This document shows positions 1 to 6,733 of a stretch of DNA of 15,495 nucleotides, piece by piece (within the stretch, counting starts at the first letter, position 1; every line of letters begins with the position of its first letter). The stretch is from the NCBI GenBank assembly GCA_008671285.1, contig RPYR01000207.1:1-15495 (forward strand), written 5' to 3'. Below the pieces are notes generated by a model. That model searched no databases. It was given only the letters and a program-made list of their open reading frames with translations, and was not told the origin of the DNA. The position numbers were made by a program, and so were the translations under genes. This DNA is from Collinsella aerofaciens (GTDB taxonomy: Bacteria; Actinomycetota; Coriobacteriia; Coriobacteriales; Coriobacteriaceae).

Positions 1-31
1 ACGTACCGTTTATTCGCAGCATGCCGAGGGG

Positions 32-2197
32 CTATGCACGGGCGCATTCCGCAACGTGCGAATCGAGCCATTCGATATCCTCGGCAAGATGTGCCACGCC
101 CAGATGGTGTTCACCCGGACACACCTCGTGCCGCAGGCCATCTCTGCGGCTCAGCAACTTGTAGGCATCGCGCACGATCTCGAGCTGCTCGTCAACATTT
201 TTCAGCCCGCGCGAACCGTTCAGATGATCCTCTTCGCAGCTTTGCACCAGCAGCGGATGCGGCGCGATGAGCGAGGCAATATCGCCCATGTCGAGTAAGC
301 GCCAAAGTCCGGGTGTGTAGTTGCAGCTGCAATTGCCATTGAGATGCAGCAGCGAATCGTCGACACCGTACAGATAGCCCGAGACAAACGCCTTGCGCAC
401 ACGCGGGTCGAGTGCGGCCAGGTACAACGTCATGTAGCCGCCACCCGAAAAACCAAAGCAACCCAGGTCATCCATGGCAATGTCGCCGCGCGCCTCCAAG
501 TAATCGATCAAGCGCATGTTGTCCCAGACGTTGAGGCCCGCAACCGTAAGACCCAGCGGCTCGGCCATACGTGCTTGATTCAGACACGTACCGCGCAGGT
601 AGCTGTTCTCGTCATCGCCCTGGCCCTTCCAGTCACGACGGTATCCCCAACCGCGTGCGTCGGGGCAGACGGTCACGTAACCCATACGCGCCAAACGCAG
701 ACCGTAGTCGTAATTGAACTTACGCACGGCATCATCGACCGCCGGCACGCCCGCAACACCGGCTACGCTTGCAGCACCCGCTCCCTGATGGCCATGCGGG
801 CAGATATAGCAACACTTGCGGCCGCACGCATCGAGCTTAGGCGACTGCGGCTCGAGCAGGTAGAACGGCATCCAAACGTCGCGCTCCACCTGCAGCATCG
901 CATGGGTGCGCACGATGCCGCCGGCAACCCGCACGCGGCTGAGCTCACGAATCTCAATCGGGACGCGGTCCATAAGCGAAAGGCCCAAAACATCGTACAG
1001 ACGAGTCCTGGTCGCAATCTTCCACGCCTCAAAATCTGCAGGAGTCTTGCCCGTGAAAGCAGCCGAACGTCCCTCGCGCTTCAGCCGGGCACGCAGCGCA
1101 GGCTCGTCTTCGCAGTACGTCTCGATGTGCACGGTGCGGCCATTGGCAGATAGCCCAGCCGTCTCAACCGCATCACCGTCGCCGCCCTCGGGATCCCAGC
1201 CATCCCCACCGGCAAGCACCTGCTCGCGAGCGTACCCGACGGCAGCCATCACATCGAGTTTATTTGCCCACGGCACCCAGTCGGTAGTATCACCCGCCGG
1301 CCCATGCAGGATTGCGCCAGCATACTGCGCGCAGCTGTGCGCCGCCGGCTTATTCCAATCCCACCAGCCTTCGCGCTTGATATGTCGCCCCAGCCAGCAA
1401 TCGATCAGCGCAGTTTGCGCCCATTCGCGCCAAGGACGGCCCAGGTAGACCGAATCCGGCGCCACGCCATCCGGAGCTGTAAACGAACAACCATGAAACA
1501 CAAATCCGTACGGCTCGCCTTTAGGCGTGGAGGCTGCCGTTACATACCCGTTGACATCCATATCGCGGTTGAGCGAGCGAATCTCGCACCCCTCAAAGTA
1601 GGCACGCGCGCCGCCAAAGATAAAGTCGACATCGCCCTCGATCCGGCAACGTCGGAAATATTGGCGCCCCACCCGGCGCGGCGCATACTGTTTGGGTCCT
1701 ATGAACCCGCCCGGTTTGACCTCATGCGGCGGCAGCGGACCCAAAAACAGTGTGTCCTGGTGCCCCTTAATGCAGCAGGCATCGACAACCAGACGGTCGC
1801 CATCGGCATACAGGGCAATCGCCTGACCGACCTCGCGCCCATCGCCGGCATCATTTACGATCGTTAGGTTCTCGAGCCGCACGTCGTCGGCATCGACCAA
1901 AACGGTATAGGTCCTAAACGTGCCGAGCGTGCCGTCCGCGCCCGAGCCGTCCTCCGAAGGCGTCTTGGCACCCAGGCCGCCCATGATACGCACGCTATCG
2001 GCCGTCTCTCCCTCAATCGTCACATGCGGGCGACGAATCTCGACCCGCTCGCGGTACTCACCCGGCTCGACGCGAATCATCACCGGTTGCTCGGCATCCG
2101 GATAGAGCTGATCGGCTGCCGCCAAGGCATCGGAAATCGTTGGATACGCTCCTGCCGCAGCCCTCGAAACGCGCAGCGTATAGATACTTTCGCTCAT
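32..2197 (-). CDS. Bifunctional pectin methylesterase (CE8) fused to an alpha/beta-hydrolase esterase
   Basis: The 721-residue protein has two halves. Residues 1 to about 330 are a right-handed beta-helix pectinesterase (CE8) with the family signatures in order: GQA (125-127), QDTL (147-150, acid Asp148), DFIFG (191-195, nucleophile Asp191) and GRPW (253-256, substrate-binding Arg254). This half should remove methyl esters from homogalacturonan. Residues from about 350 to 721 form an alpha/beta hydrolase with nucleophile elbow GFSGGG (582-587, Ser584), a likely acid Asp657 in SCEEDH, and a likely His in GEHHLG (694-699). It resembles the acetyl-xylan-esterase-like hydrolases, so deacetylation of pectin is a reasonable but inferred role. 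There is no signal peptide, so it should act in the cytoplasm on imported oligomers. The start overlaps the stop of the upstream esterase (ATGA), which implies translational coupling. It is the last gene of the visible pectin operon. The PME half is secure; the substrate of the second half is not. Confidence 0.9.
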   Translation of the reverse strand: MSESIYTLRVSRAAAGAYPTISDALAAADQLYPDAEQPVMIRVEPGEYRERVEIRRPHVTIEGETADSVRIMGGLGAKTPSEDGSGADGTLGTFRTYTVLVDADDVRLENLTIVNDAGDGREVGQAIALYADGDRLVVDACCIKGHQDTLFLGPLPPHEVKPGGFIGPKQYAPRRVGRQYFRRCRIEGDVDFIFGGARAYFEGCEIRSLNRDMDVNGYVTAASTPKGEPYGFVFHGCSFTAPDGVAPDSVYLGRPWREWAQTALIDCWLGRHIKREGWWDWNKPAAHSCAQYAGAILHGPAGDTTDWVPWANKLDVMAAVGYAREQVLAGGDGWDPEGGDGDAVETAGLSANGRTVHIETYCEDEPALRARLKREGRSAAFTGKTPADFEAWKIATRTRLYDVLGLSLMDRVPIEIRELSRVRVAGGIVRTHAMLQVERDVWMPFYLLEPQSPKLDACGRKCCYICPHGHQGAGAASVAGVAGVPAVDDAVRKFNYDYGLRLARMGYVTVCPDARGWGYRRDWKGQGDDENSYLRGTCLNQARMAEPLGLTVAGLNVWDNMRLIDYLEARGDIAMDDLGCFGFSGGGYMTLYLAALDPRVRKAFVSGYLYGVDDSLLHLNGNCSCNYTPGLWRLLDMGDIASLIAPHPLLVQSCEEDHLNGSRGLKNVDEQLEIVRDAYKLLSRRDGLRHEVCPGEHHLGVAHLAEDIEWLDSHVAECARA

Positions 2198-3003
2198 CGT
2201 CCATCACGCTCCCATGCAACGAACTGTTCAGGCCAGCCCTGAACCTGTGGCTGAATATGCTCGGCGCAGCCCTTAAATGCCGTTTGGTCCGTGGCGAGCG
2301 ATGCCCCATGCTTTCCATGCGAAAAGACATGTAGGCTAAAGCCAATCCCGTGGTCGGCAAGAGCCTGCGCAAGAAGGAGGCTATTTTGAACTGGTACCGA
2401 TGCATCCTCGGCGGTATGCCACAAGAACGTACGGGGGAAGCCATCGCCCACCATATTCTCGATCGACAACTTTTGAGCTAAAGCGCCATCGGCACCCGTT
2501 AGGTGTTCAAACGAACCACGATGAGCATAGGCCCCCGAGCTTACGACCGGATAGCCCAAGCAAAGTGTGTCAGGCCGAATCGACTCAGGCGATGCCGAAA
2601 TCGACTCTGCAAGCCAGGGTTGGTCCCAAAGCGCCCCGAGCAAGCCAACTAGATGCCCACCGGCCGAAAAACCCATGACCGCAATCCGATCAGGATCGAC
2701 ACAGTACTCTGCCGCATGGCTTCGGACGGTATCGACCGCCCGCGCGAGTTCTTGCAATGCCAGCGGATAGACAGCCGGAGCAACCGAATAGTTCAGTACA
2801 AACGCTTGGTAGCCCATCGCCAACAAACGGAGCGCTACCGGCTCGCCTTCGCGCGGCGAAACGTGATCGTAGCCGCCTCCTGGCACGACCACAACTGCAG
2901 GCAGCGGTTTTAAAGCATAAGCATCTTCGGTCGGGGCAAAAACATAAGACGTAATCGTGGCAGACGAGCCATCGACCCCGACAGGAATCGTTTTATTGAG
3001 CAT
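2194..3003 (-). CDS. Alpha/beta-hydrolase, probable carbohydrate (pectin) acetylesterase
   Basis: This 269-residue serine hydrolase has the alpha/beta-hydrolase layout: an oxyanion strand VVVVPGGGY (about 37-45), nucleophile elbow GFSAGG (111-116, Ser113), probable acid Asp200 in AEDASVP, and probable base His232 in HGKHG. It matches the small intracellular acetyl-esterase type (BD-FAE or PaeX-like) that often sits beside pectin and xylan genes. Lying between a polygalacturonase and a pectin methylesterase, it most likely removes acetyl groups from oligogalacturonides; that substrate is inferred. The start at 3003 is preferred over an in-frame ATG at 3054 because an AAAGGGA ribosome-binding site lies just before it and the protein then begins at the first conserved strand. 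No signal peptide is visible. Its stop overlaps the start of the next gene by 4 bp. A perfect 12-bp stem-loop lies in the 104-bp gap upstream. Confidence 0.85.
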   Translation of the reverse strand: MLNKTIPVGVDGSSATITSYVFAPTEDAYALKPLPAVVVVPGGGYDHVSPREGEPVALRLLAMGYQAFVLNYSVAPAVYPLALQELARAVDTVRSHAAEYCVDPDRIAVMGFSAGGHLVGLLGALWDQPWLAESISASPESIRPDTLCLGYPVVSSGAYAHRGSFEHLTGADGALAQKLSIENMVGDGFPRTFLWHTAEDASVPVQNSLLLAQALADHGIGFSLHVFSHGKHGASLATDQTAFKGCAEHIQPQVQGWPEQFVAWERDGR

Positions 3004-3055
3004 GTATTCCCTTTCACCATGATGCGTAGCGCAGCGCACACGGCCGTATCGCACA

Positions 3056-3092
3056 AGGGCTGCATTGCCGATTTATCCGACAATGCAGCCCT
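3056..3092 (-). other. Intergenic stem-loop between polygalacturonase and esterase genes
   Basis: A perfect 12-bp inverted repeat (AGGGCTGCATTG at 3056-3067, CAATGCAGCCCT at 3081-3092) with a 13-nt loop lies 16 bases past the polygalacturonase stop. No U-tract follows on the minus strand, so it is more likely an RNA-processing or 3'-end-protecting hairpin than an efficient intrinsic terminator. It could lower expression of the two esterase genes relative to the hydrolase. Confidence 0.6.
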
Positions 3093-3107
3093 GGTCATCA
3101 ACCCGAG

Positions 3108-4703
3108 TTAGGAACGGACAACCTTGTCGACGTTCTGGAGCTGCAGTTCCTCGCCGTCCTGGCCCTCGATCACCACATTTTGCAGATCGAGTACCTTGAC
3201 GTTTTGCGCAATGATGCCCTGACACACCATGGGCTCAACGCCGCAGGCCATGGCCGGGACAAAGGGCTCGGCATCCGGCGCGAAGGTCACGTGGACATCC
3301 TGGAACGTCAGGCGCGTTACTTTACTCTCGGGCAGGCCCGTGATGTAGGCAGCGGCCGCGTGGCAGTTAGTGGCCTCGATATCGCAAAACGTCGTGGCAC
3401 CAAAGCCGGGCGTGCGGTCGTCGACAGGCAGCGTCTCGCGAGACTGCACGTAATCGGTCTTGCCGTCCTTGTCGCAGAAGTAGAAGGAGTTGACCACGAA
3501 GGGCGTGAGCACCTCATCCATGCGAATGTGCTCAAAGGTAATGCCCTCGTTGACGGCATCCTTGCCGCGCCCGCGGCGGGTCTTGACGCGCAGGCCGCGG
3601 TCGGTGCGCTCAAAGAGGCACTTGCTCACGGTAAGGTCCTTGATGCCGCCGGCAGCCTCTGAACCCAGGACCACGGCGCCGTGACCATCGTGCATGTAGC
3701 AGTGAGAGATCAGCACGTCGTGCGTGGCGGGACGAAGCTCGGGCTCAATGCCCAGCTTGCCGCTCTTGATGGCGATGCAGTCGTCGCCCACCGAGAACTG
3801 ACAGCCAAGGATGCGGACAAAGCCGCAGCTCTCGGGATCGAAACCGTCGGTGTTGTGGGAGTTCTTGGGGCCCTCGATGGACAGGCAGAGCGCATCGACG
3901 TGCTCGCACAGGATGGGGTGGATGTTCCACGCCGGGCTGTTGCGGACGGTGAAGCCGGCCAAGCTCACGTTTTGGCACTCGGACAGGAAAATCATGCGCG
4001 GGCGGGCGACCTCGAGGCCCTCCTCCGGGCGAAAGATGTTCTTAAAGTCCTTGTTCCACCAGTTGTCCTCGGCAAAATCGGTCTGACCGTCGATGGCACC
4101 ACGACCATAGATGCACACGTCGTGCACGCTCAGACCCGTAAAGGTAGAGCAGTAGGTCGAGAAACTCTCGCCCTCCCAGCGGCCCAGGGGCAGCATATCG
4201 GTGCCGGCATGCCCGGCGCCCTCGTCGCCTGTGACCGTGCCCGGAATGTAGGCAAGCGCCGCGCGATCGTGACGGGCCAACAGCACCGCTCCCTCGGCGA
4301 GCTCGATGTTGATATTGCTCTTAAGGAAGAGGGACTTGATGCGATAACTACCGGCGGGGATCAGCACGCGCCCGCCCTTGGGGCAGGCCATGATGGCAGC
4401 CTGGATGTTGGTGGTGTCGTCGTGCTCGGCATCGCCCTTGGCGCCACAGTCGCGAACGTTGATGGTAAAGGGCTCAGCCGGCGTGGTGACACCTACGCTC
4501 AGCTCACGCTCGCCACAAACAAAACGAACCAGGTTGCGCTTGCCGGGGATCAGGCCGTCGACATAGGTCTCGACCGTATTCGTGGTACCGGCGGGCTCGT
4601 CGTTGACAAAGATCTCCCACGTATCGGCACAGGTAAAGTAGCCGCCGTCGTCAAGTTCGATCACGGCCGCGCGGGCGTTGCGCCAGATAACGTTCGTCTC
4701 CAT
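3108..4703 (-). CDS. Polygalacturonase, glycoside hydrolase family 28
   Basis: The 531-residue protein is a GH28 beta-helix enzyme that hydrolyses alpha-1,4 galacturonosyl bonds. All four diagnostic motifs are present: NTDGFDP (284-290), GDDCIAIKSG (306-315), GHG (340-342) and RVKT (372-375), which supply the catalytic aspartates, the histidine and the substrate-binding Arg/Lys pair. Residues 1 to about 78 form a separate beta-rich, probably fibronectin-III-like N-terminal domain. The helix proper begins at FTINVRDCGAKGD (79-91), a typical exo-polygalacturonase opening. There is no signal peptide, so cytoplasmic hydrolysis of imported oligogalacturonides is inferred. The ATG at 4703 follows an AAGGGAGAA ribosome-binding site. 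It lies downstream of the symporter gene, separated by a strong terminator-like hairpin, and upstream of two esterase genes. Exo versus endo action cannot be settled from sequence, though family resemblance and intracellular location favour exo. Confidence 0.93.
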   Translation of the reverse strand: METNVIWRNARAAVIELDDGGYFTCADTWEIFVNDEPAGTTNTVETYVDGLIPGKRNLVRFVCGERELSVGVTTPAEPFTINVRDCGAKGDAEHDDTTNIQAAIMACPKGGRVLIPAGSYRIKSLFLKSNINIELAEGAVLLARHDRAALAYIPGTVTGDEGAGHAGTDMLPLGRWEGESFSTYCSTFTGLSVHDVCIYGRGAIDGQTDFAEDNWWNKDFKNIFRPEEGLEVARPRMIFLSECQNVSLAGFTVRNSPAWNIHPILCEHVDALCLSIEGPKNSHNTDGFDPESCGFVRILGCQFSVGDDCIAIKSGKLGIEPELRPATHDVLISHCYMHDGHGAVVLGSEAAGGIKDLTVSKCLFERTDRGLRVKTRRGRGKDAVNEGITFEHIRMDEVLTPFVVNSFYFCDKDGKTDYVQSRETLPVDDRTPGFGATTFCDIEATNCHAAAAYITGLPESKVTRLTFQDVHVTFAPDAEPFVPAMACGVEPMVCQGIIAQNVKVLDLQNVVIEGQDGEELQLQNVDKVVRS

Positions 4704-4750
4704 GGATTTCTCCCTTAAAAAGATGCTCTAAAGGCAAATTGTACGCTGTT

Positions 4751-4794
4751 AAAAAAGGGCCGTGCCTGCCGGCGGAATTCCGGTGGCACGGCCC
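4751..4794 (-). terminator. Strong intrinsic terminator after the symporter gene
   Basis: A GC-rich 10-bp stem (GGGCCGTGCC at 4757-4766 with GGCACGGCCC at 4785-4794), with further CCGG/CCGG pairing inside, is followed on the minus strand by six T residues. It begins 24 bases beyond the symporter stop and about 50 bases before the polygalacturonase start. The downstream genes therefore need read-through or a promoter in the short remaining gap, where I see no convincing -35/-10 pair. Confidence 0.85.
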
Positions 4795-4818
4795 TGTGAT
4801 TTGGACGATATGTCGGCC

Positions 4819-6378
4819 TTACTCGGCGGGGGTTACGCTACCGTCCTGGAAGCCAACGTTGTTGTGGGCAAAGCAGTCCTCGTACTTAAAGCCGGAGAGC
4901 TCCTCGCAAAGCGCCTTGACCTCGGGCTTGACGTCGGCCATCTTGCCACCCTCCTTGACGCGGTGAATCTCGTCGCAAAGGATGTCGCACTGCTCCTTGT
5001 CGATCTTGATGCCGCGGGCAAGGACGGCCGCAAGCAGGAAGAAGCCGGCGCAGCCGATGATCATGTAGCCGCAGATATACAGAGGCACGGTAGCGGGCTG
5101 GGTCACGGCGTCGCTATTGCCGGCGGTCTGAATGAAGCCGGAGGCAGCAAGGACGATAGCCCACACGTTGACGGCGATAGCCTGGGCGATCTGCTGGCAG
5201 AGCTGCTGCGCGGAGCTGTAGATGCCCTCGCGACGACGCAGGGTGATGAGTTCATCGACATCGGGGATGTAGTTGAGCAGAACATCGGGCAGGTACTGGA
5301 AGCCGACGTAGAAGAACTTCCAGATGGCGAAGATGATGGGGTAGGCGATCATGGCGATGGCGACCGTGGAGGTGCCGTTGATCTGACCAAAGGCGAAGTA
5401 GTTGTAGGCAATGATGCACGCAGCGCAACCGGCATTTGCGAGGTACCAAGACTTGTGGAAGCCCTTCTTGGCCATGAGGGCGACCCAGATGGCGGTGCAG
5501 ACGATAGCGACGACCTTGCCAGGCATCTCCATCACGGACTCGTAGGACTTAGGAATCTGCAGGCAGTAGACGATGAAGAAGGACAGGCAGGCAGACCAGC
5601 AGGCAGCAGCAAGCTTCGTGGAGACCTGTGCATACAGGACCTTGCGGAAGGACTTGTTGCGGAAGGTGGAGATAACGTCGATGAAGAACTTCTTGATGCC
5701 CTCGCCGACGCTCTCGATCTTCTCCTGAGCGACCTCCTCGGGGGTGTGCTCCCACGTGGACAGGTACACGCAGAGCAGCGAGATTGCCATGACCGAAGCG
5801 TTGATCGTAGCGATGATGAAGTAGCTAAACGGGTTGGTCTCGCCGAAGGTGCCAAAGCCAAAGCCGACGAGTGCTGCCATCAGGAAGCCGGCGGCGTTAC
5901 CAAAGAGATGCTTGTAGCCGGTAAGGTACGTACGCTCCTTAAAGTCGTCGGTCATCTCGATGGTAAGCGGCGACAGGTTGGCGGTGCAGAACGTGTACGC
6001 GACGTTGTAGATCAGGTACAGCACAAAGTAGTACGGGAAGCCAAACGGCGTAGCCACGAAGATGAGCGGCTCGGCGATCATCATCGGGATGGCCAGCAAG
6101 ATCCAGAAACGACGACGACCAAAGATGCGGCCAATCTTGGTGGCATAGAAGTTATCGGCCACAAAGCCCATCAGCGGGCAAAGAATGGCGTTGACATAGA
6201 TGGCAAACGAGCTGATCAGTGCAGCCTCGCCTGCGGACAGGCCACACTCCGTGGACAGGAACAGCACCATGTAGCTGTGCGTAAAGGTCAGGGCACCGGA
6301 ATTGAGCATACCGCCCATACCAAAGCCCAAGCGCGTCCAGAATGTGATCTTACGCTTTTTTCCGATCTTATTAGTCAT
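4819..6378 (-). CDS. GPH-family (MelB-like MFS) symporter, probable oligogalacturonide or uronide importer
   Basis: This 519-residue integral membrane protein has about twelve hydrophobic segments and the marks of the glycoside-pentoside-hexuronide:cation symporters. These are an early Asp-bearing loop (PLMGFVADN, about 69-77), the cytoplasmic loop GRIFGRRRFWI, and the signature DVDELITLRRREGIYSS ahead of the last helices. It should import a sugar or uronide with H+ or Na+. The neighbouring cytoplasmic polygalacturonase and esterases suggest short pectin oligomers as substrate, while free galacturonate is the alternative. The start at 6378 (MTNKIGKKRK) is preferred over an in-frame ATG at 6429 because an AGAGAGGGAG ribosome-binding site directly precedes it and the basic N-terminus suits the family; the upstream ATG would lie within the inferred leader. 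The C-terminus carries a soluble, cysteine-containing tail of about 60 residues. Transcription starts at a promoter bearing two LacI-type operators and ends at a U6 terminator. Confidence 0.88.
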   Translation of the reverse strand: MTNKIGKKRKITFWTRLGFGMGGMLNSGALTFTHSYMVLFLSTECGLSAGEAALISSFAIYVNAILCPLMGFVADNFYATKIGRIFGRRRFWILLAIPMMIAEPLIFVATPFGFPYYFVLYLIYNVAYTFCTANLSPLTIEMTDDFKERTYLTGYKHLFGNAAGFLMAALVGFGFGTFGETNPFSYFIIATINASVMAISLLCVYLSTWEHTPEEVAQEKIESVGEGIKKFFIDVISTFRNKSFRKVLYAQVSTKLAAACWSACLSFFIVYCLQIPKSYESVMEMPGKVVAIVCTAIWVALMAKKGFHKSWYLANAGCAACIIAYNYFAFGQINGTSTVAIAMIAYPIIFAIWKFFYVGFQYLPDVLLNYIPDVDELITLRRREGIYSSAQQLCQQIAQAIAVNVWAIVLAASGFIQTAGNSDAVTQPATVPLYICGYMIIGCAGFFLLAAVLARGIKIDKEQCDILCDEIHRVKEGGKMADVKPEVKALCEELSGFKYEDCFAHNNVGFQDGSVTPAE

Positions 6379-6401
6379 CGAGCTCCCTCTCTTTTCTCGA
6401 T

Positions 6402-6418
6402 TGTCTTGTAACAAGACA
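6402..6418. promoter_or_regulatory. 17-bp palindrome in the symporter leader
   Basis: The perfect inverted repeat TGTCTTGTAACAAGACA (7-bp arms, 3-nt centre) lies 23 bases upstream of the symporter ATG, just before its ribosome-binding site. It is unlike the GTGAACGTTCAC operators. It could be a site for a second regulator or a small hairpin in the mRNA leader; which one is unknown. Confidence 0.45.
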
Positions 6419-6457
6419 GTTGAGTCCACACTGACATCTGTCTGCCCAGCGTTCAGG

Positions 6458-6469
6458 GTGAACGTTTAG
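6458..6469. promoter_or_regulatory. LacI-type operator, promoter-proximal, symporter promoter
   Basis: GTGAACGTTTAG matches nine of twelve positions of the GTGAACGTTCAC palindrome. It begins 4 bases past the predicted -10, so a bound repressor would cover the transcription start. Confidence 0.7.
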
Positions 6470-6473
6470 TTAG

Positions 6474-6502
6474 ATTATGCGCGATTGCTTACGACAGGTG
6501 AA
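6474..6502 (-). promoter_or_regulatory. Predicted promoter of the symporter gene
   Basis: On the minus strand, -35 TTCACC (6497-6502) and -10 CATAAT (6474-6479) are separated by 17 bases. The -35 hexamer is formed by the last half of the distal operator. Start of transcription would fall near 6467, giving a leader of about 90 nt. The promoter lies in the 355-base gene-free gap 6379-6733, which otherwise holds operators, the upstream shared motif and the uxaA terminator. Confidence 0.6.
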
Positions 6503-6511
6503 CGTTCACTT
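6496..6511. promoter_or_regulatory. LacI-type operator, distal, symporter promoter
   Basis: AGGTGAACGTTCACTT contains the perfect 12-bp palindrome GTGAACGTTCAC (6498-6509) with the central CpG typical of LacI-family sites. Its centre is 40 bp from the proximal operator, and it overlaps the predicted -35. Confidence 0.8.
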
Positions 6512-6523
6512 GAATAATATCCT

Positions 6524-6551
6524 TGAACGGTCGATTTTTACCGCTGAACGG
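6524..6551. promoter_or_regulatory. Upstream shared motif, symporter promoter copy
   Basis: A 28-bp segment of form TGAACGGTNGATTTTNNCCG plus NTNAACGG matches 23 of 28 positions of the segment at 11458-11485 ahead of uxaC. In both places it begins 14-15 bases beyond the distal operator palindrome. It contains two TGAACGG units that resemble operator half-sites. It may be a second binding site for the LacI protein or a site for another regulator. Confidence 0.6.
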
Positions 6552-6618
6552 ACACAATTGAGATCCTCACACCTATTTTCTGCTGGTAAAGGTGCCATGC
6601 TGGACAGCCATGAGATAG

Positions 6619-6630
6619 GTGAACGTTTAT
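6619..6630. promoter_or_regulatory. Remote LacI-type operator copy
   Basis: GTGAACGTTTAT matches nine of twelve positions of the operator palindrome and is nearly the same as the proximal site at 6458 (GTGAACGTTTAG). It lies about 121 bp upstream of the distal operator, a suitable place for an auxiliary looping site. Confidence 0.5.
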
Positions 6631-6661
6631 CAGACATACCAACATATTCACTTAACCATGA

Positions 6662-6699
6662 AACGAAAAGGCCCCGCCGGGAACACTCCCGATGGGGCC
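6662..6699 (-). terminator. Intrinsic terminator of the uxaCBA operon
   Basis: Two 13-base arms (6670-6682 and 6687-6699) pair at 11 positions around a 4-nt ACAC loop, and the minus strand continues TTTTCGTTT. It lies 34 bases after the uxaA stop. Confidence 0.85.
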
Positions 6700-6733
6700 G
6701 ATGACATCTCGCTATGCTTGGGCGCACTTGCCG

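Noticed and set aside
3004..3054. A 17-residue extension of the stand-alone esterase
   Set aside because: The start at 3003 has the better ribosome-binding site and matches where the fold begins.
4762..6411. A 549-codon open frame on the plus strand opposite the symporter gene
   Set aside because: Its product is low-complexity and charged with no family resemblance, it reads through the terminator and promoter, and the minus-strand frame encodes an obvious transporter. Similar long plus-strand frames at 344-1153, 3681-4718, 6692-8233, 8243-9439 and 10070-11392 are rejected likewise as products of GC-rich codon bias.
6379..6429. A 17-residue extension of the symporter
   Set aside because: The shorter start has a strong ribosome-binding site and a typical N-terminus, and the extension is read through the leader palindrome.
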